17,449 nucleotides of DNA from Actinomycetota bacterium (GTDB lineage Bacteria; Actinomycetota; Actinomycetes; JACCUZ01). The notes below the pieces were generated by a model. It had not been told where the DNA came from. It saw only the letters and a program-made list of their open reading frames with translations, and ran no database searches. The stretch is taken from NCBI GenBank assembly GCA_030841245.1, contig JAVEDG010000154.1:1-17449 (forward strand), read 5' to 3'. A program made the position numbers and the translations under genes. Shown piece after piece: positions 5,926 to 13,026 of this stretch. Each line of letters starts with the position of its first letter. Position 1 is the stretch's first letter.

Positions 5926-7580
5926 TACGGCCCGCCGAGCAGGCCACCCAGGGGGCCACCCGACCCGGAGCCGTCCGAGCCGGTACCGGTCACGGTGTCC
6001 GTGACAGTGCCCACCGTGTCGTCGACCGTGCCGGTGACCGTTCCCACCGTGTCGTCCACGGTGCCCACGGGATCCTGCACCGTGTCGGTGACCGTCCCGA
6101 CCGGGTCGCTGAGCGTGTCGTCCACCGTGCCCGTCACGGTGTCCACCGTGCCCGACACCGCGTCGCCGGTCTGGTCGAGGACGCCACCGCCCCCTGATGA
6201 GTCGGAGCCGCCCGACGTGGAGGTCGACCCGCCGCCCGAGGTCGGCCGGCCCGTCCCGTCGTCCGGGGGCGAGGGGGACGGCCCGCCCGCGGGGTCGCCC
6301 GAGCTCGCGCCGACCCGCGGCGTCGCCGGGTCCGCGTTCGTCGACCCCGCGTCCACCGACGCACTGTCCACCGACCCAGCGGCCGCCGACCCCGCCGCCG
6401 GGTCGGTCGTCGACGAGGCGACGGTGGAGCGCTCCGATCCGGAGACCTGGCTGGTGACAGCCGACAGGCGTGCGTGCGCGGGCGGCTCGTGCAGCCGGTC
6501 TGCGACGACCCCGCCGGCCACCGCCGTGGTGGCGAGCGCACCCGCGCCGACGACCCTGGCGACGGTCGCGGCGGGCACCGACCCGGTGGCGACCAGAGGG
6601 AGATCACTCAGCCAGGCGAGGACGCCCTGGGCCCGGCGCAGGTGCGGGACGCCGATGTCGACCATCGCGCGGACCACCACCGGGTCGAACTGCGTGCCGG
6701 AGAACCGGACCAGCTCGGCCAGCGCGGCCGGGCGGCTCACCGGGCGCTTGTACGCGCGGGCCGCCGTCATCACGTCGTAGGCGTCGGCGACCGACACGAT
6801 GCGCGCGCCGAGGCTGATCTCGCGGCCGGCCAGGCCGAGCGGGTACCCCGTGCCGTCGTAGCGCTCGTGGTGGGCGAGGATCACCTCGCCCCACTCACCC
6901 AGCCAGGGGAGCAGTGCTCCCGCCATCTCGGCACCGTGTGCCGGGTGGGCCCGCAGCACCTCCCACTCCTCGGGGGTCGGCTTGCCGGGCTTGTTCAGCA
7001 GGGACGCCGGGACGCGCAGCTTTCCGATGTCGTGCAGGATGGCCGCCCACCGCAGCAGGTCGCGGTCCCGCTCGGGGATCCGCAGCTGCTTGGCGAGCAG
7101 GTCGGTGAACAGCCGGACCCGCTCGGCATGACCCCTGGTGGGCCGGTCGTGCGCGCTCAGCGCGGCCACCAGGGTGAGGATCTCCCTGGCCACCTCGGCG
7201 GGGTCGGCGCCGACGTCCTTGAGCCTGCGCAGCTGCTCCTCGACCGGGCGCCGGCGGATCGCCTCGCGCGCCACGCGCAGCCGCGACGGGGCGCGGTCGG
7301 GGAAGAGCATGGTGAGGTCCAGCAGCGTGGCCAGCGGCACCGCGCGCCGGGCGAGCCGGTCGAACCCGAGCAGCACCAAGGTCGACACGGCGACGAGCAC
7401 GAGCAGCCCGCCCGCCCTGGCCGAGCTGCCCGCCAGTGGCGGCAGCACCGACCGGGTCCACCACGCCGCCCCGAACGACGCGGCAACGGGCGTGAGGAAC
7501 ACGACCGTGCGCACGGCGCGGGCCAGCAGCGGCCGCGCCGCCCAGCGGTGGTCCGCCGGCTTCTTCTCGAGCCGCGCCAT
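5925..7580 (-). CDS. Membrane-anchored HD-GYP-type phosphohydrolase with a Val/Thr/Gly/Asp repeat tail
   Basis: A 551-residue protein. Two hydrophobic helices (about 23-45 and 56-73) precede an HD-GYP domain (about 130-325): His151 in GHAERV, His183-Asp184 in HDIGK, His212, His237-His238 and DGTGYP at 242-247, then ARIVSVADAYDVMT and YKRP. These match metal-binding cyclic-di-GMP phosphodiesterases, although substrates vary within the family. A third hydrophobic segment (about 339-360) leads to a roughly 190-residue tail rich in Ser, Thr, Gly, Pro and Asp. The tail ends in imperfect repeats of the type DPVGTV/DDTVGTV. If the HD domain is cytoplasmic, the tail would be outside. The ATG at 7580 is chosen over ATG 7598 because AAAGGGGG lies just upstream of it. 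It is divergent from ilvB and not obviously part of BCAA synthesis. Confidence 0.85.
   Translation of the reverse strand: MARLEKKPADHRWAARPLLARAVRTVVFLTPVAASFGAAWWTRSVLPPLAGSSARAGGLLVLVAVSTLVLLGFDRLARRAVPLATLLDLTMLFPDRAPSRLRVAREAIRRRPVEEQLRRLKDVGADPAEVAREILTLVAALSAHDRPTRGHAERVRLFTDLLAKQLRIPERDRDLLRWAAILHDIGKLRVPASLLNKPGKPTPEEWEVLRAHPAHGAEMAGALLPWLGEWGEVILAHHERYDGTGYPLGLAGREISLGARIVSVADAYDVMTAARAYKRPVSRPAALAELVRFSGTQFDPVVVRAMVDIGVPHLRRAQGVLAWLSDLPLVATGSVPAATVARVVGAGALATTAVAGGVVADRLHEPPAHARLSAVTSQVSGSERSTVASSTTDPAAGSAAAGSVDSASVDAGSTNADPATPRVGASSGDPAGGPSPSPPDDGTGRPTSGGGSTSTSGGSDSSGGGGVLDQTGDAVSGTVDTVTGTVDDTLSDPVGTVTDTVQDPVGTVDDTVGTVTGTVDDTVGTVTDTVTGTGSDGSGSGGPLGGLLGGP
5980..6165 (-). repeat. Imperfect repeats encoding VGTV/DDTV units in the HD-GYP protein tail
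   Basis: This segment encodes about 60 residues of tandem-like units such as DPVGTVTDTV, DPVGTVDDTV, GTVTGTVDDTV and GTVTDTVTGT. The DNA shows matching short repeats built on accgtgtcg and gtgaccgt. The units are degenerate, so they are old or diverged repeats, or a compositionally constrained extracellular segment. Confidence 0.7.
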
Positions 7581-7624
7581 ACGAGCCCCCTTTGCCATTT
7601 CTTTGCTCGACGCGCGAGGGCGTG

Positions 7625-7638
7625 CGGACGATCGTCCG
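7625..7638. promoter_or_regulatory. Perfect 14-bp palindrome upstream of the HD-GYP gene
   Basis: CGGACGATCGTCCG is its own reverse complement. It lies 45-58 nt upstream of the HD-GYP start and about 55 nt before the putative ilvB -35 box. It could be an operator or a 5' UTR hairpin; no binding factor can be named. Confidence 0.35.
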
Positions 7639-7691
7639 TTCGGGTGGTGCGACGGCACCGGTCCGGATGCTGGAACACCGGGTGGTCCGGG

Positions 7692-7721
7692 TTGACACCG
7701 AGTTCGCGCTGCGGGGAACGT
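7692..7721 (+). promoter_or_regulatory. Putative ilvB leader promoter
   Basis: A perfect TTGACA (7692-7697) is followed after 18 nt by GAACGT (7716-7721), a weak -10. The predicted start is at about 7728, the GTG of the leader peptide, so the leader would be translated without a 5' UTR. A GGGGAA at 7713-7718 could instead serve as a Shine-Dalgarno if transcription starts further upstream. Confidence 0.5.
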
Positions 7722-7727
7722 GAGCGC

Positions 7728-7766
7728 GTGCGGATCACCGTCGTACTTGGCCTGCGCGCCGACTGA
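7728..7766 (+). CDS. ilvB leader peptide (12 aa, (M)RITVVLGLRAD)
   Basis: Twelve codons followed by TGA, with one Ile, two Val and two Leu. They include GTA and CTT, codons rarely used in the surrounding genes. The peptide lies about 95 nt upstream of ilvB and 20 nt before a strong terminator stem. Its Leu codons CTT to CTG (7746-7754) can pair with 7771-7779 in a 9-bp hairpin with two wobbles. That hairpin would compete with pairing of 7776-7779 to the terminator's 5' arm at 7790-7793. This matches transcription attenuation by BCAA-tRNA supply. Leader peptides with terminators upstream of ilvB are documented for Corynebacterium, Mycobacterium and Streptomyces. Confidence 0.8.
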   Translation: MRITVVLGLRAD

Positions 7767-7785
7767 GCACCAGGTCGAGCGCGCC

Positions 7786-7820
7786 ACCCCTCGTCTGCCC
7801 ACCAGGGCCGAGGGGTTTTT
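7786..7820 (+). terminator. ilvB attenuator terminator
   Basis: ACCCCTCG (7786-7793) pairs perfectly with CGAGGGGT (7809-7816). Beyond a 3-nt bulge, GCCC (7797-7800) pairs with GGGC (7805-7808) around an ACCA loop. Five Ts (7816-7820) follow. It ends 41 nt before the ilvB start and after the leader peptide, the usual arrangement for an attenuator. Confidence 0.85.
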
Positions 7821-7861
7821 CATTTCCCGACCACCCCAGATGGGACAACCGAGAGGTCGCG

Positions 7862-9634
7862 ATGCCTGAGCAGATGACCGGAGCCCAGAGCCTGGTGCGC
7901 TCGCTGGAGTCAGCGGGCGTCGACACCGTGTTCGGCATCCCGGGTGGCGCGATCCTGCCGCTGTACGACCCGTTGATGGACTCGCAGCGGATCCGCCACA
8001 TCCTGGTCCGCCACGAGCAGGGGGCCGGCCACGCCGCCGAGGGCTATGCGTCCGCGACCGGGCGGGTCGGGGTCTGCATGGCCACGTCCGGGCCCGGCGC
8101 CACGAACCTGGTGACCCCCATCGCGGACGCCTACATGGACTCGGTGCCGATGGTCGCGGTCACGGGTCAGGTGCCGAGTGCTGCGATCGGGACGGACGCC
8201 TTCCAGGAGGCCGACATCCGCGGCATCACGATGCCGATCACCAAGCACAACTACCTGGTGACCAACCCGGCCGACATCCCGCGCACCGTGGCCGAGGCGT
8301 TCCACATCGCCTCGACCGGTCGCCCGGGCCCGGTGCTCGTCGATGTCGCCAAGGACGCCATGCAGGCCATGACGGAGTTCGACTGGCCGCGTGAGATCGA
8401 CCTGCCCGGTTACCGGCCGGTCGGGCGGCCGCACGGCAAGCAGGTGCGCGAGGCGGCGCGGCTCATCGTCGACTCGCGACGCCCGGTCCTCTACGTCGGC
8501 GGAGGCGTGGTGCGGGCCCAGGCATGGGCCGAGCTGCTCAGCCTGGCCGAGCTGACCGGACTGCCCGTCGTCACGACCCTGATGGCCCGAGGTGCGTTCC
8601 CGGACAGCCACCACCAGCACCTCGGCATGCCAGGGATGCACGGCACCGTCGCGGCTGTCACCGCGTTGCAGAAGTCCGACCTGATCATCTCGCTGGGTGC
8701 CCGCTTCGACGACCGGGTCACCGGCAAGCTGTCCAGCTTCGCGCCCGGGGCCAAGGTGATCCACGCCGACATCGACCCGGCCGAGATCTCGAAGAACCGG
8801 GTCGCCGACGTCCCGATCGTGGGCGACGCCCGGGCCGTCATCGCCGACCTCACCGATGCCGTGCGGGCCGAGCACGAGGCCGGCCGGCAGGGCGACTACG
8901 CGGCCTGGTGGTCGCAGGTCGACCAGTGGCGCACGACGTACCCGCTCGGCTACGAGCGACCGGAGGACGGCTCGCTGGCCCCGCAGTACGTGATCGAGCG
9001 GCTGGGCAAGATCGTCGGACCGGACGCGGTCTACGTGGCGGGCGTCGGCCAGCACCAGATGTGGGCGGCGCAGTTCATCTCCTACGAGAAGCCGCGCACC
9101 TGGCTCAACTCCGGTGGCCTCGGGACGATGGGGTACGCCGTGCCCGCCGCGATGGGGGCCAAGGCCGGCCGGCCGGACGCGACGGTCTGGGCCATCGACG
9201 GCGACGGCTGCTTCCAGATGACCAACCAGGAGCTCGCCACCTGCGCCATCAACGACATCCCGATCAAGGTCGCCATCATCAACAACGGCAGCCTCGGCAT
9301 GGTCCGTCAGTGGCAGACGCTGTTCTACAACGAGCGCTACAGCAACACCGACCTGCGTGGCGTGCCCGCGCGCGCTGGTGGCGCGGTGGAGCGCATCCCG
9401 GACTTCGTCCGGCTGGCCGAGGCGTACGGCTGCGTCGGGCTGCGCTGCGAGAAGGCCGACGACGTCGACGCGACCATCGAGTCCGCGATGGCGGTGGACG
9501 ACCGGCCCGTCGTCGTTGACTTCACGGTCCACCAGGACGCCATGGTCTGGCCGATGGTTCCCGCCGGGACCAGCAACGACGAGATCCAGGTGGCGCGCGA
9601 CATGGCGCCGAGCTGGGAAGACGAGGAGGCGTAA
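7862..9634 (+). CDS. ilvB: Acetolactate synthase large (catalytic) subunit
   Basis: A 590-residue thiamine-diphosphate enzyme that condenses two pyruvates to acetolactate, or pyruvate and 2-oxobutyrate to acetohydroxybutyrate, the first common step of valine/leucine and isoleucine synthesis. Catalytic Glu52 lies in RHEQGAGHAAEGYA, after VFGIPGGAILPLYD. The ThDP motif runs from GDG (447-449) to NN (474-475). The central FAD-binding domain and PGMHG and FDDRVTGK motifs are present. ATG 7862 has GAGAGG with a 5-nt spacer. The regulatory subunit gene starts at the base after the stop. Expression is probably set by the attenuator at 7728-7820. Confidence 0.97.
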   Translation: MPEQMTGAQSLVRSLESAGVDTVFGIPGGAILPLYDPLMDSQRIRHILVRHEQGAGHAAEGYASATGRVGVCMATSGPGATNLVTPIADAYMDSVPMVAVTGQVPSAAIGTDAFQEADIRGITMPITKHNYLVTNPADIPRTVAEAFHIASTGRPGPVLVDVAKDAMQAMTEFDWPREIDLPGYRPVGRPHGKQVREAARLIVDSRRPVLYVGGGVVRAQAWAELLSLAELTGLPVVTTLMARGAFPDSHHQHLGMPGMHGTVAAVTALQKSDLIISLGARFDDRVTGKLSSFAPGAKVIHADIDPAEISKNRVADVPIVGDARAVIADLTDAVRAEHEAGRQGDYAAWWSQVDQWRTTYPLGYERPEDGSLAPQYVIERLGKIVGPDAVYVAGVGQHQMWAAQFISYEKPRTWLNSGGLGTMGYAVPAAMGAKAGRPDATVWAIDGDGCFQMTNQELATCAINDIPIKVAIINNGSLGMVRQWQTLFYNERYSNTDLRGVPARAGGAVERIPDFVRLAEAYGCVGLRCEKADDVDATIESAMAVDDRPVVVDFTVHQDAMVWPMVPAGTSNDEIQVARDMAPSWEDEEA

Positions 9635-10177
9635 ATGTCACGGCACACGCTGTCGGTGCTCGTCGAGAACAAGCCCGGTGTGCTGGCCCGCATCGCCAGC
9701 CTGTTCTCCCGTCGCGGCTTCAACATCGACTCGCTGGCGGTGGGGCCGACCGAGGACGACGACGTCTCGCGCATGACCATCGTGGTCAACGTGGAGGACC
9801 TGCCGCTCGAGCAGGTCACCAAGCAGCTCAACAAGCTGGTGAACGTCATCAAGATCGTCGAGCTCGACCCGACCTCGTCCGTGCAGCGGGAGCTGCTGCT
9901 CGTCAAGATCGGGGCCGACCGCGACACCCGCTCGCACATCCTCGAGACGGTGCAGCTGTTTCGCGCCAAGGTGGTCGACGTGGCCCCCGACGCCGTGACC
10001 GTGGAGGCGACCGGGAACGCGGACAAGCTCGAGGCCCTGCTGCGGGTGCTCGAGCCGTTCGGCATCCGCGAGCTGGTGCAGTCGGGGATGGTGGCGGTGG
10101 GCCGCGGCCCGCGCTCGATCACCGACCGCTCGGCCCGCTCTGCGACAGTTACCCCGATCGCCCCCGTGGCCAACTGA
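9635..10177 (+). CDS. ilvN: Acetolactate synthase small (regulatory) subunit
   Basis: A 180-residue protein with an N-terminal ACT domain (about 4-76: HTLSVLVENKPGVLARIASL, then FSRRGFNIDSLAVGPTE) and the C-terminal small-subunit domain (about 85-160). It binds valine and adjusts the activity of the IlvB subunit. The ATG follows the ilvB TAA directly, so the subunits are probably made by coupled translation. The last 15 or so residues (SITDRSARSATVTPIAPVAN) extend past the conserved core and look disordered. Confidence 0.96.
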   Translation: MSRHTLSVLVENKPGVLARIASLFSRRGFNIDSLAVGPTEDDDVSRMTIVVNVEDLPLEQVTKQLNKLVNVIKIVELDPTSSVQRELLLVKIGADRDTRSHILETVQLFRAKVVDVAPDAVTVEATGNADKLEALLRVLEPFGIRELVQSGMVAVGRGPRSITDRSARSATVTPIAPVAN

Positions 10178-10183
10178 CCCAAC

Positions 10184-10201
10184 CCGCCCGATGTCGGGCG
10201 G
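10184..10201 (+). other. Hairpin between ilvN and ilvC
   Basis: CCGCCCGA (10184-10191) and TCGGGCGG (10194-10201) form a perfect inverted repeat with a 2-nt centre, so the RNA would fold as a 6-bp GC stem with a 6-nt loop. It has no U-tract and lies just before the purine-rich stretch GGAGAGAGTGAGACGAG that precedes the ilvC start. It may be an mRNA processing or stability element, or a weak partial terminator. Confidence 0.5.
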
Positions 10202-10219
10202 AGAGAGTGAGACGAGACC

Positions 10220-11218
10220 GTGGCTGAGCTCTTCTACGACGACGACGCCGAGCTGTCGGTGATCCAGCGGCGCAACGTGGCGGTGCTGGGGTACGGCAGC
10301 CAGGGCCACGCGCATGCGTTGTCGTTGCGCGACTCGGGGGTCGACGTGCGCGTGGGACTGCCCGAGGGCTCCAAGAGTCGTGAGCGCGCCGACGCCGAGG
10401 GCCTTCGCGTGGTCACGCCGTTCGAGGCCTGCGAGGAGTCGGACCTGATCATGGTCCTCGCTCCCGACCCGGTCCAGCGCTCGCTCTATGCCGAGGCGAT
10501 CGCGCCCAACCTGGTCGACGGCGACGCGCTGTTCTTCGGCCACGGCCTCAACATCCGCTACGACCTGATCAAGGCGCCGGCAGGCGTGGACGTGTGCATG
10601 GTGGCGCCCAAGGGGCCCGGCCACCTGGTGCGCCGACAGTTCGTCGACGGCCGCGGCGTACCCGTGCTGATCGCAGTGGAGCAGGACGCCACCGGGCACG
10701 CCTGGGACCTGGTGAAGTCCTACGCCAAGGGGATCGGCGGCACCCGCGCCGGTGCCATCAAGACCACCTTCACCGAGGAGACCGAGACCGACCTGTTCGG
10801 TGAGCAGACCGTTCTCTGCGGCGGGCTGTCCGAGCTGATCAAGGCCGGCTTCGAGACGCTGATCGAGGCGGGCTACCAGCCCGAGGTCGCCTACTTCGAG
10901 TGCCTTCACGAGGTGAAGCTGATCGTCGACCTGATGTACGAGGGCGGCATCTCGAAGATGTACTGGTCGGTCTCGGAGACGGCGGAGTACGGCGGGTACA
11001 CCCGAGGACCGCGGATCGTCACTCCCGAGACGAAGGCCGAGATGGGCCGGATCCTGGGCGAGATCCGCGACGGGTCCTTCGCCAAGGAGTGGATGGACGA
11101 GTACGACGCGGGCCTGCCCAACTACAAGCGCTACTTCCAGGAGAACACCGAGCACCCGATCGAGCAGACCGGCCGCAAGCTGCGCCCCATGATGAGCTGG
11201 ATCGGCGAGGACGACTGA
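10220..11218 (+). CDS. ilvC: Ketol-acid reductoisomerase (class I)
   Basis: A 332-residue enzyme that rearranges and reduces acetolactate or acetohydroxybutyrate to the 2,3-dihydroxy acids used by IlvD, with NADPH and Mg2+. The Rossmann motif GYGSQG starts at residue 24. The loop LPEGSKSRERA carries the serines that usually contact the NADPH phosphate. The metal site includes Asp191 and Glu195 (ETDLFGEQ), with further acids in AYFECLHEVKLIVDLMYEGG. Its length fits the short class I form. The GTG start at 10220 gives the usual N terminus (AELFYDDDAELSVI). It is 42 nt downstream of ilvN, with a hairpin in the gap. Confidence 0.97.
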   Translation: MAELFYDDDAELSVIQRRNVAVLGYGSQGHAHALSLRDSGVDVRVGLPEGSKSRERADAEGLRVVTPFEACEESDLIMVLAPDPVQRSLYAEAIAPNLVDGDALFFGHGLNIRYDLIKAPAGVDVCMVAPKGPGHLVRRQFVDGRGVPVLIAVEQDATGHAWDLVKSYAKGIGGTRAGAIKTTFTEETETDLFGEQTVLCGGLSELIKAGFETLIEAGYQPEVAYFECLHEVKLIVDLMYEGGISKMYWSVSETAEYGGYTRGPRIVTPETKAEMGRILGEIRDGSFAKEWMDEYDAGLPNYKRYFQENTEHPIEQTGRKLRPMMSWIGEDD

Positions 11219-11261
11219 CCCCGCACACACCCGGCCGTCCGTCCGTTCCGGTTGCTGGACA

Positions 11262-11281
11262 CTTGTGAAGACGTTCACAAG
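11262..11281. promoter_or_regulatory. CRP/GlxR-type palindrome at the serA promoter
   Basis: TGTGAAGACGTTCACA (11264-11279) matches the CRP-family consensus TGTGA-N6-TCACA exactly, and the arms extend to 8 bp each (CTTGTGAA/TTCACAAG). Its centre is about 30 nt before the serA GTG. If transcription starts at that GTG the site overlaps the -35 region, which would favour repression. Mycobacterial Crp (Rv3676) and corynebacterial GlxR bind this motif; the factor here is inferred. Confidence 0.65.
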
Positions 11282-11289
11282 CACGGTCC

Positions 11290-11295
11290 TAGGAT
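11290..11295 (+). promoter_or_regulatory. Candidate serA -10 box (TAGGAT)
   Basis: TAGGAT fits TAnnnT and ends 6 nt before the serA GTG, so a leaderless transcript is possible. The same bases include AGGATGG, which could act as a Shine-Dalgarno for a longer transcript; sequence alone cannot separate these. Confidence 0.4.
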
Positions 11296-11301
11296 GGTCG
11301 G

Positions 11302-12891
11302 GTGACGAAGCCAGTCGTGCTCATCGCCGAGGAGCTCTCCCCGGCCACCATCGACGCGCTCGGTCCGGACTTCGAGGTACGCCACTGCGACGGGGCCGAC
11401 CGAGCGCAGCTGCTCGCCGCGATCGGCGAGGCGGACGCGATCCTGGTCCGCAGCGCGACCAAGGTCGACGCCGAGGCGCTCGCGGCCGCGCGTCGGCTGC
11501 GGGTCATCGCCCGGGCCGGGGTGGGCCTGGACAACGTCGACGTCAAGGCGGCGACCCAGGCCGGCGTCATGGTCGTCAACGCGCCGCAGTCCAACATCGT
11601 CAGCGCCGCGGAGATGGCGATCGGCCTGCTGCTCGCCGCCGCGCGTCACATCCCAGCGGCGAGCACGGCGCTCAAGGCAGGGGAGTGGAAGCGCAGCAGG
11701 TACGGCGGGGTGGAGCTCTACGAGAAGACGGCGGGCATCATCGGCCTGGGCCGCATCGGCGTCCTCGTGGCGCAGCGGCTCTCGGCGTTCGGGATGAGCG
11801 TGATCGCCTACGACCCCTACGTCGCAGCGGGACGCGCCGCCCAGATGGGCGTGCGCCTCGTGCCGCTCGACGACCTGCTGCGTCACAGCGACGTCATCTC
11901 GGTGCACCTGCCCAAGACCGCCGAAACCGTCGACCTGATCGGTGCCGACGAGCTCGCCAAGGTCAAGCCGAGCGCCATCCTGGTCAACGCCGCCCGTGGC
12001 GGCATCGTCGACGAGCACGCGCTGGCCCTCGCGCTCAAGGAGGGCAGGTTGGCCGCGGCGGGGCTCGACGTGTTCGCGTCGGAGCCGTGCACCGACTCGC
12101 CGCTGTTCGAGTTCGACTCGGTCGTCGCGACGCCGCATCTCGGTGCCAGCACCGATGAGGCCCAGGAGAAGGCCGGGGTCGCGGTGGCCCGTTCGGTGCG
12201 GCTGGCCCTGGCCGGTGAGCTGGTCCCCGACGCAGTCAACGTGCAGGGGGGCGTGATCGCCGAGGACGTGCGCCCGGGCATCCCGCTGACCGAGAAGCTC
12301 GGGCGGTGCTTCACCGCCCTGGCCGGCACTGTCCCCTCGCAGCTCGATGTCCAGGTGCGCGGCGAGATCAGTGCCCACGACGTGCGGGTCCTCGAGCTGG
12401 CCGCGCTCAAGGGACTGTTCACCGACGTGGTGGAGGACCCCGTCTCCTACGTCAACGCCCCGGTGCTCGCCGACGAGCGCGGGGTCGGGGTCCGCCTCAC
12501 CACCGACCTCGAGTCGCCGGACTACCGCAACCTGATCACGCTGTGCGGCACCATGGCCGACGGCACCAGGGTGTCGGTGTCCGGCACGCTGACCGGGCCG
12601 CGCCACCAGGAGAAGCTGGTCGAGGTCGACGGGTTCGACATCGAGGTCGCCCTCAGCGACCACATGGCGGTCTTCCGCTACGAGGACCGGCCCGGCGTCG
12701 TCGGAACGGTCGGGCGGATCCTCGGTGAGGCCGGGGTGAACATCGCGGGCATGCAGGTGAGCCGCGACCAGCGCGGCGGGCATGCGCTGGTCGCGATGAC
12801 CGTCGACTCGGCGATCCCGGCTCCGGTGCTCGACGAGATCGTTGCCGCGATCGGCGCCGAGCGGGCCCGACAGGTGGACCTGAGCGACTGA
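11302..12891 (+). CDS. serA: D-3-phosphoglycerate dehydrogenase
   Basis: A 529-residue enzyme oxidising 3-phosphoglycerate to 3-phosphohydroxypyruvate, the first step of serine synthesis. The NAD motif GLGRIG is at 148-153 with Asp171 after it. Catalytic Arg232 (NAARGGI), Glu261 (FASEPC) and His279 (TPHLGAS) are present. An intervening allosteric substrate-binding domain (about 310-450) and a C-terminal ACT domain (about 456-529, VFRYEDRPGVVGTVGRIL) match the long actinobacterial form that is inhibited by serine. The gap to ilvC is 83 nt and holds a CRP-type site and a -10-like box, so serA probably has its own promoter as well as read-through from ilvC. Confidence 0.96.
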   Translation: MTKPVVLIAEELSPATIDALGPDFEVRHCDGADRAQLLAAIGEADAILVRSATKVDAEALAAARRLRVIARAGVGLDNVDVKAATQAGVMVVNAPQSNIVSAAEMAIGLLLAAARHIPAASTALKAGEWKRSRYGGVELYEKTAGIIGLGRIGVLVAQRLSAFGMSVIAYDPYVAAGRAAQMGVRLVPLDDLLRHSDVISVHLPKTAETVDLIGADELAKVKPSAILVNAARGGIVDEHALALALKEGRLAAAGLDVFASEPCTDSPLFEFDSVVATPHLGASTDEAQEKAGVAVARSVRLALAGELVPDAVNVQGGVIAEDVRPGIPLTEKLGRCFTALAGTVPSQLDVQVRGEISAHDVRVLELAALKGLFTDVVEDPVSYVNAPVLADERGVGVRLTTDLESPDYRNLITLCGTMADGTRVSVSGTLTGPRHQEKLVEVDGFDIEVALSDHMAVFRYEDRPGVVGTVGRILGEAGVNIAGMQVSRDQRGGHALVAMTVDSAIPAPVLDEIVAAIGAERARQVDLSD

Positions 12892-12943
12892 CCCGCGGCG
12901 ACCCGGCGCGCTCTCACATCGCGAGATGCGGCGGCGAATTCTG

Positions 12944-12972
12944 GCGACACCTCCGGCCCCTCGTCGTACCGT
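12944..12972 (+). promoter_or_regulatory. Candidate promoter of the leuB leader
   Basis: GCGACA (12944-12949, 4 of 6 to TTGACA), a 17-nt spacer and TACCGT (12967-12972, TAnnnT). The predicted start is at about 12979-12982, so the leader-peptide ATG at 12982 would be nearly or fully leaderless. Confidence 0.5.
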
Positions 12973-12981
12973 CGAAGGACC

Positions 12982-13026
12982 ATGCGGCACATCTTCGTAC
13001 TTCGCTGCCGCGGCGGGGCCAGCTGA
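12982..13026 (+). CDS. Candidate leader peptide upstream of leuB (14 aa, MRHIFVLRCRGGAS)
   Basis: Fourteen codons then TGA, starting 9 nt after a -10-like box. Codons 4-7 encode Ile-Phe-Val-Leu, and the Val-Leu pair is GTA-CTT, the same rare pair as in the ilvB leader; both leaders contain the 8-mer TCGTACTT. The codons from TGC to GGG form the 5' arm of a perfect 11-bp hairpin, with the stop codon in its loop. A ribosome slowed at GTA-CTT would block that arm. This suggests a translation-sensing leader for leuB or the small ORF at 13099. It is not a classical attenuator, since no U-tract follows. Confidence 0.55.
   Translation: MRHIFVLRCRGGAS

Noticed and set aside
7581..7823. N-terminal extension of the HD-GYP protein
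   Set aside because: It would run through the ilvB leader and attenuator on the other strand, and ATG 7580 has a strong AAAGGGGG Shine-Dalgarno.
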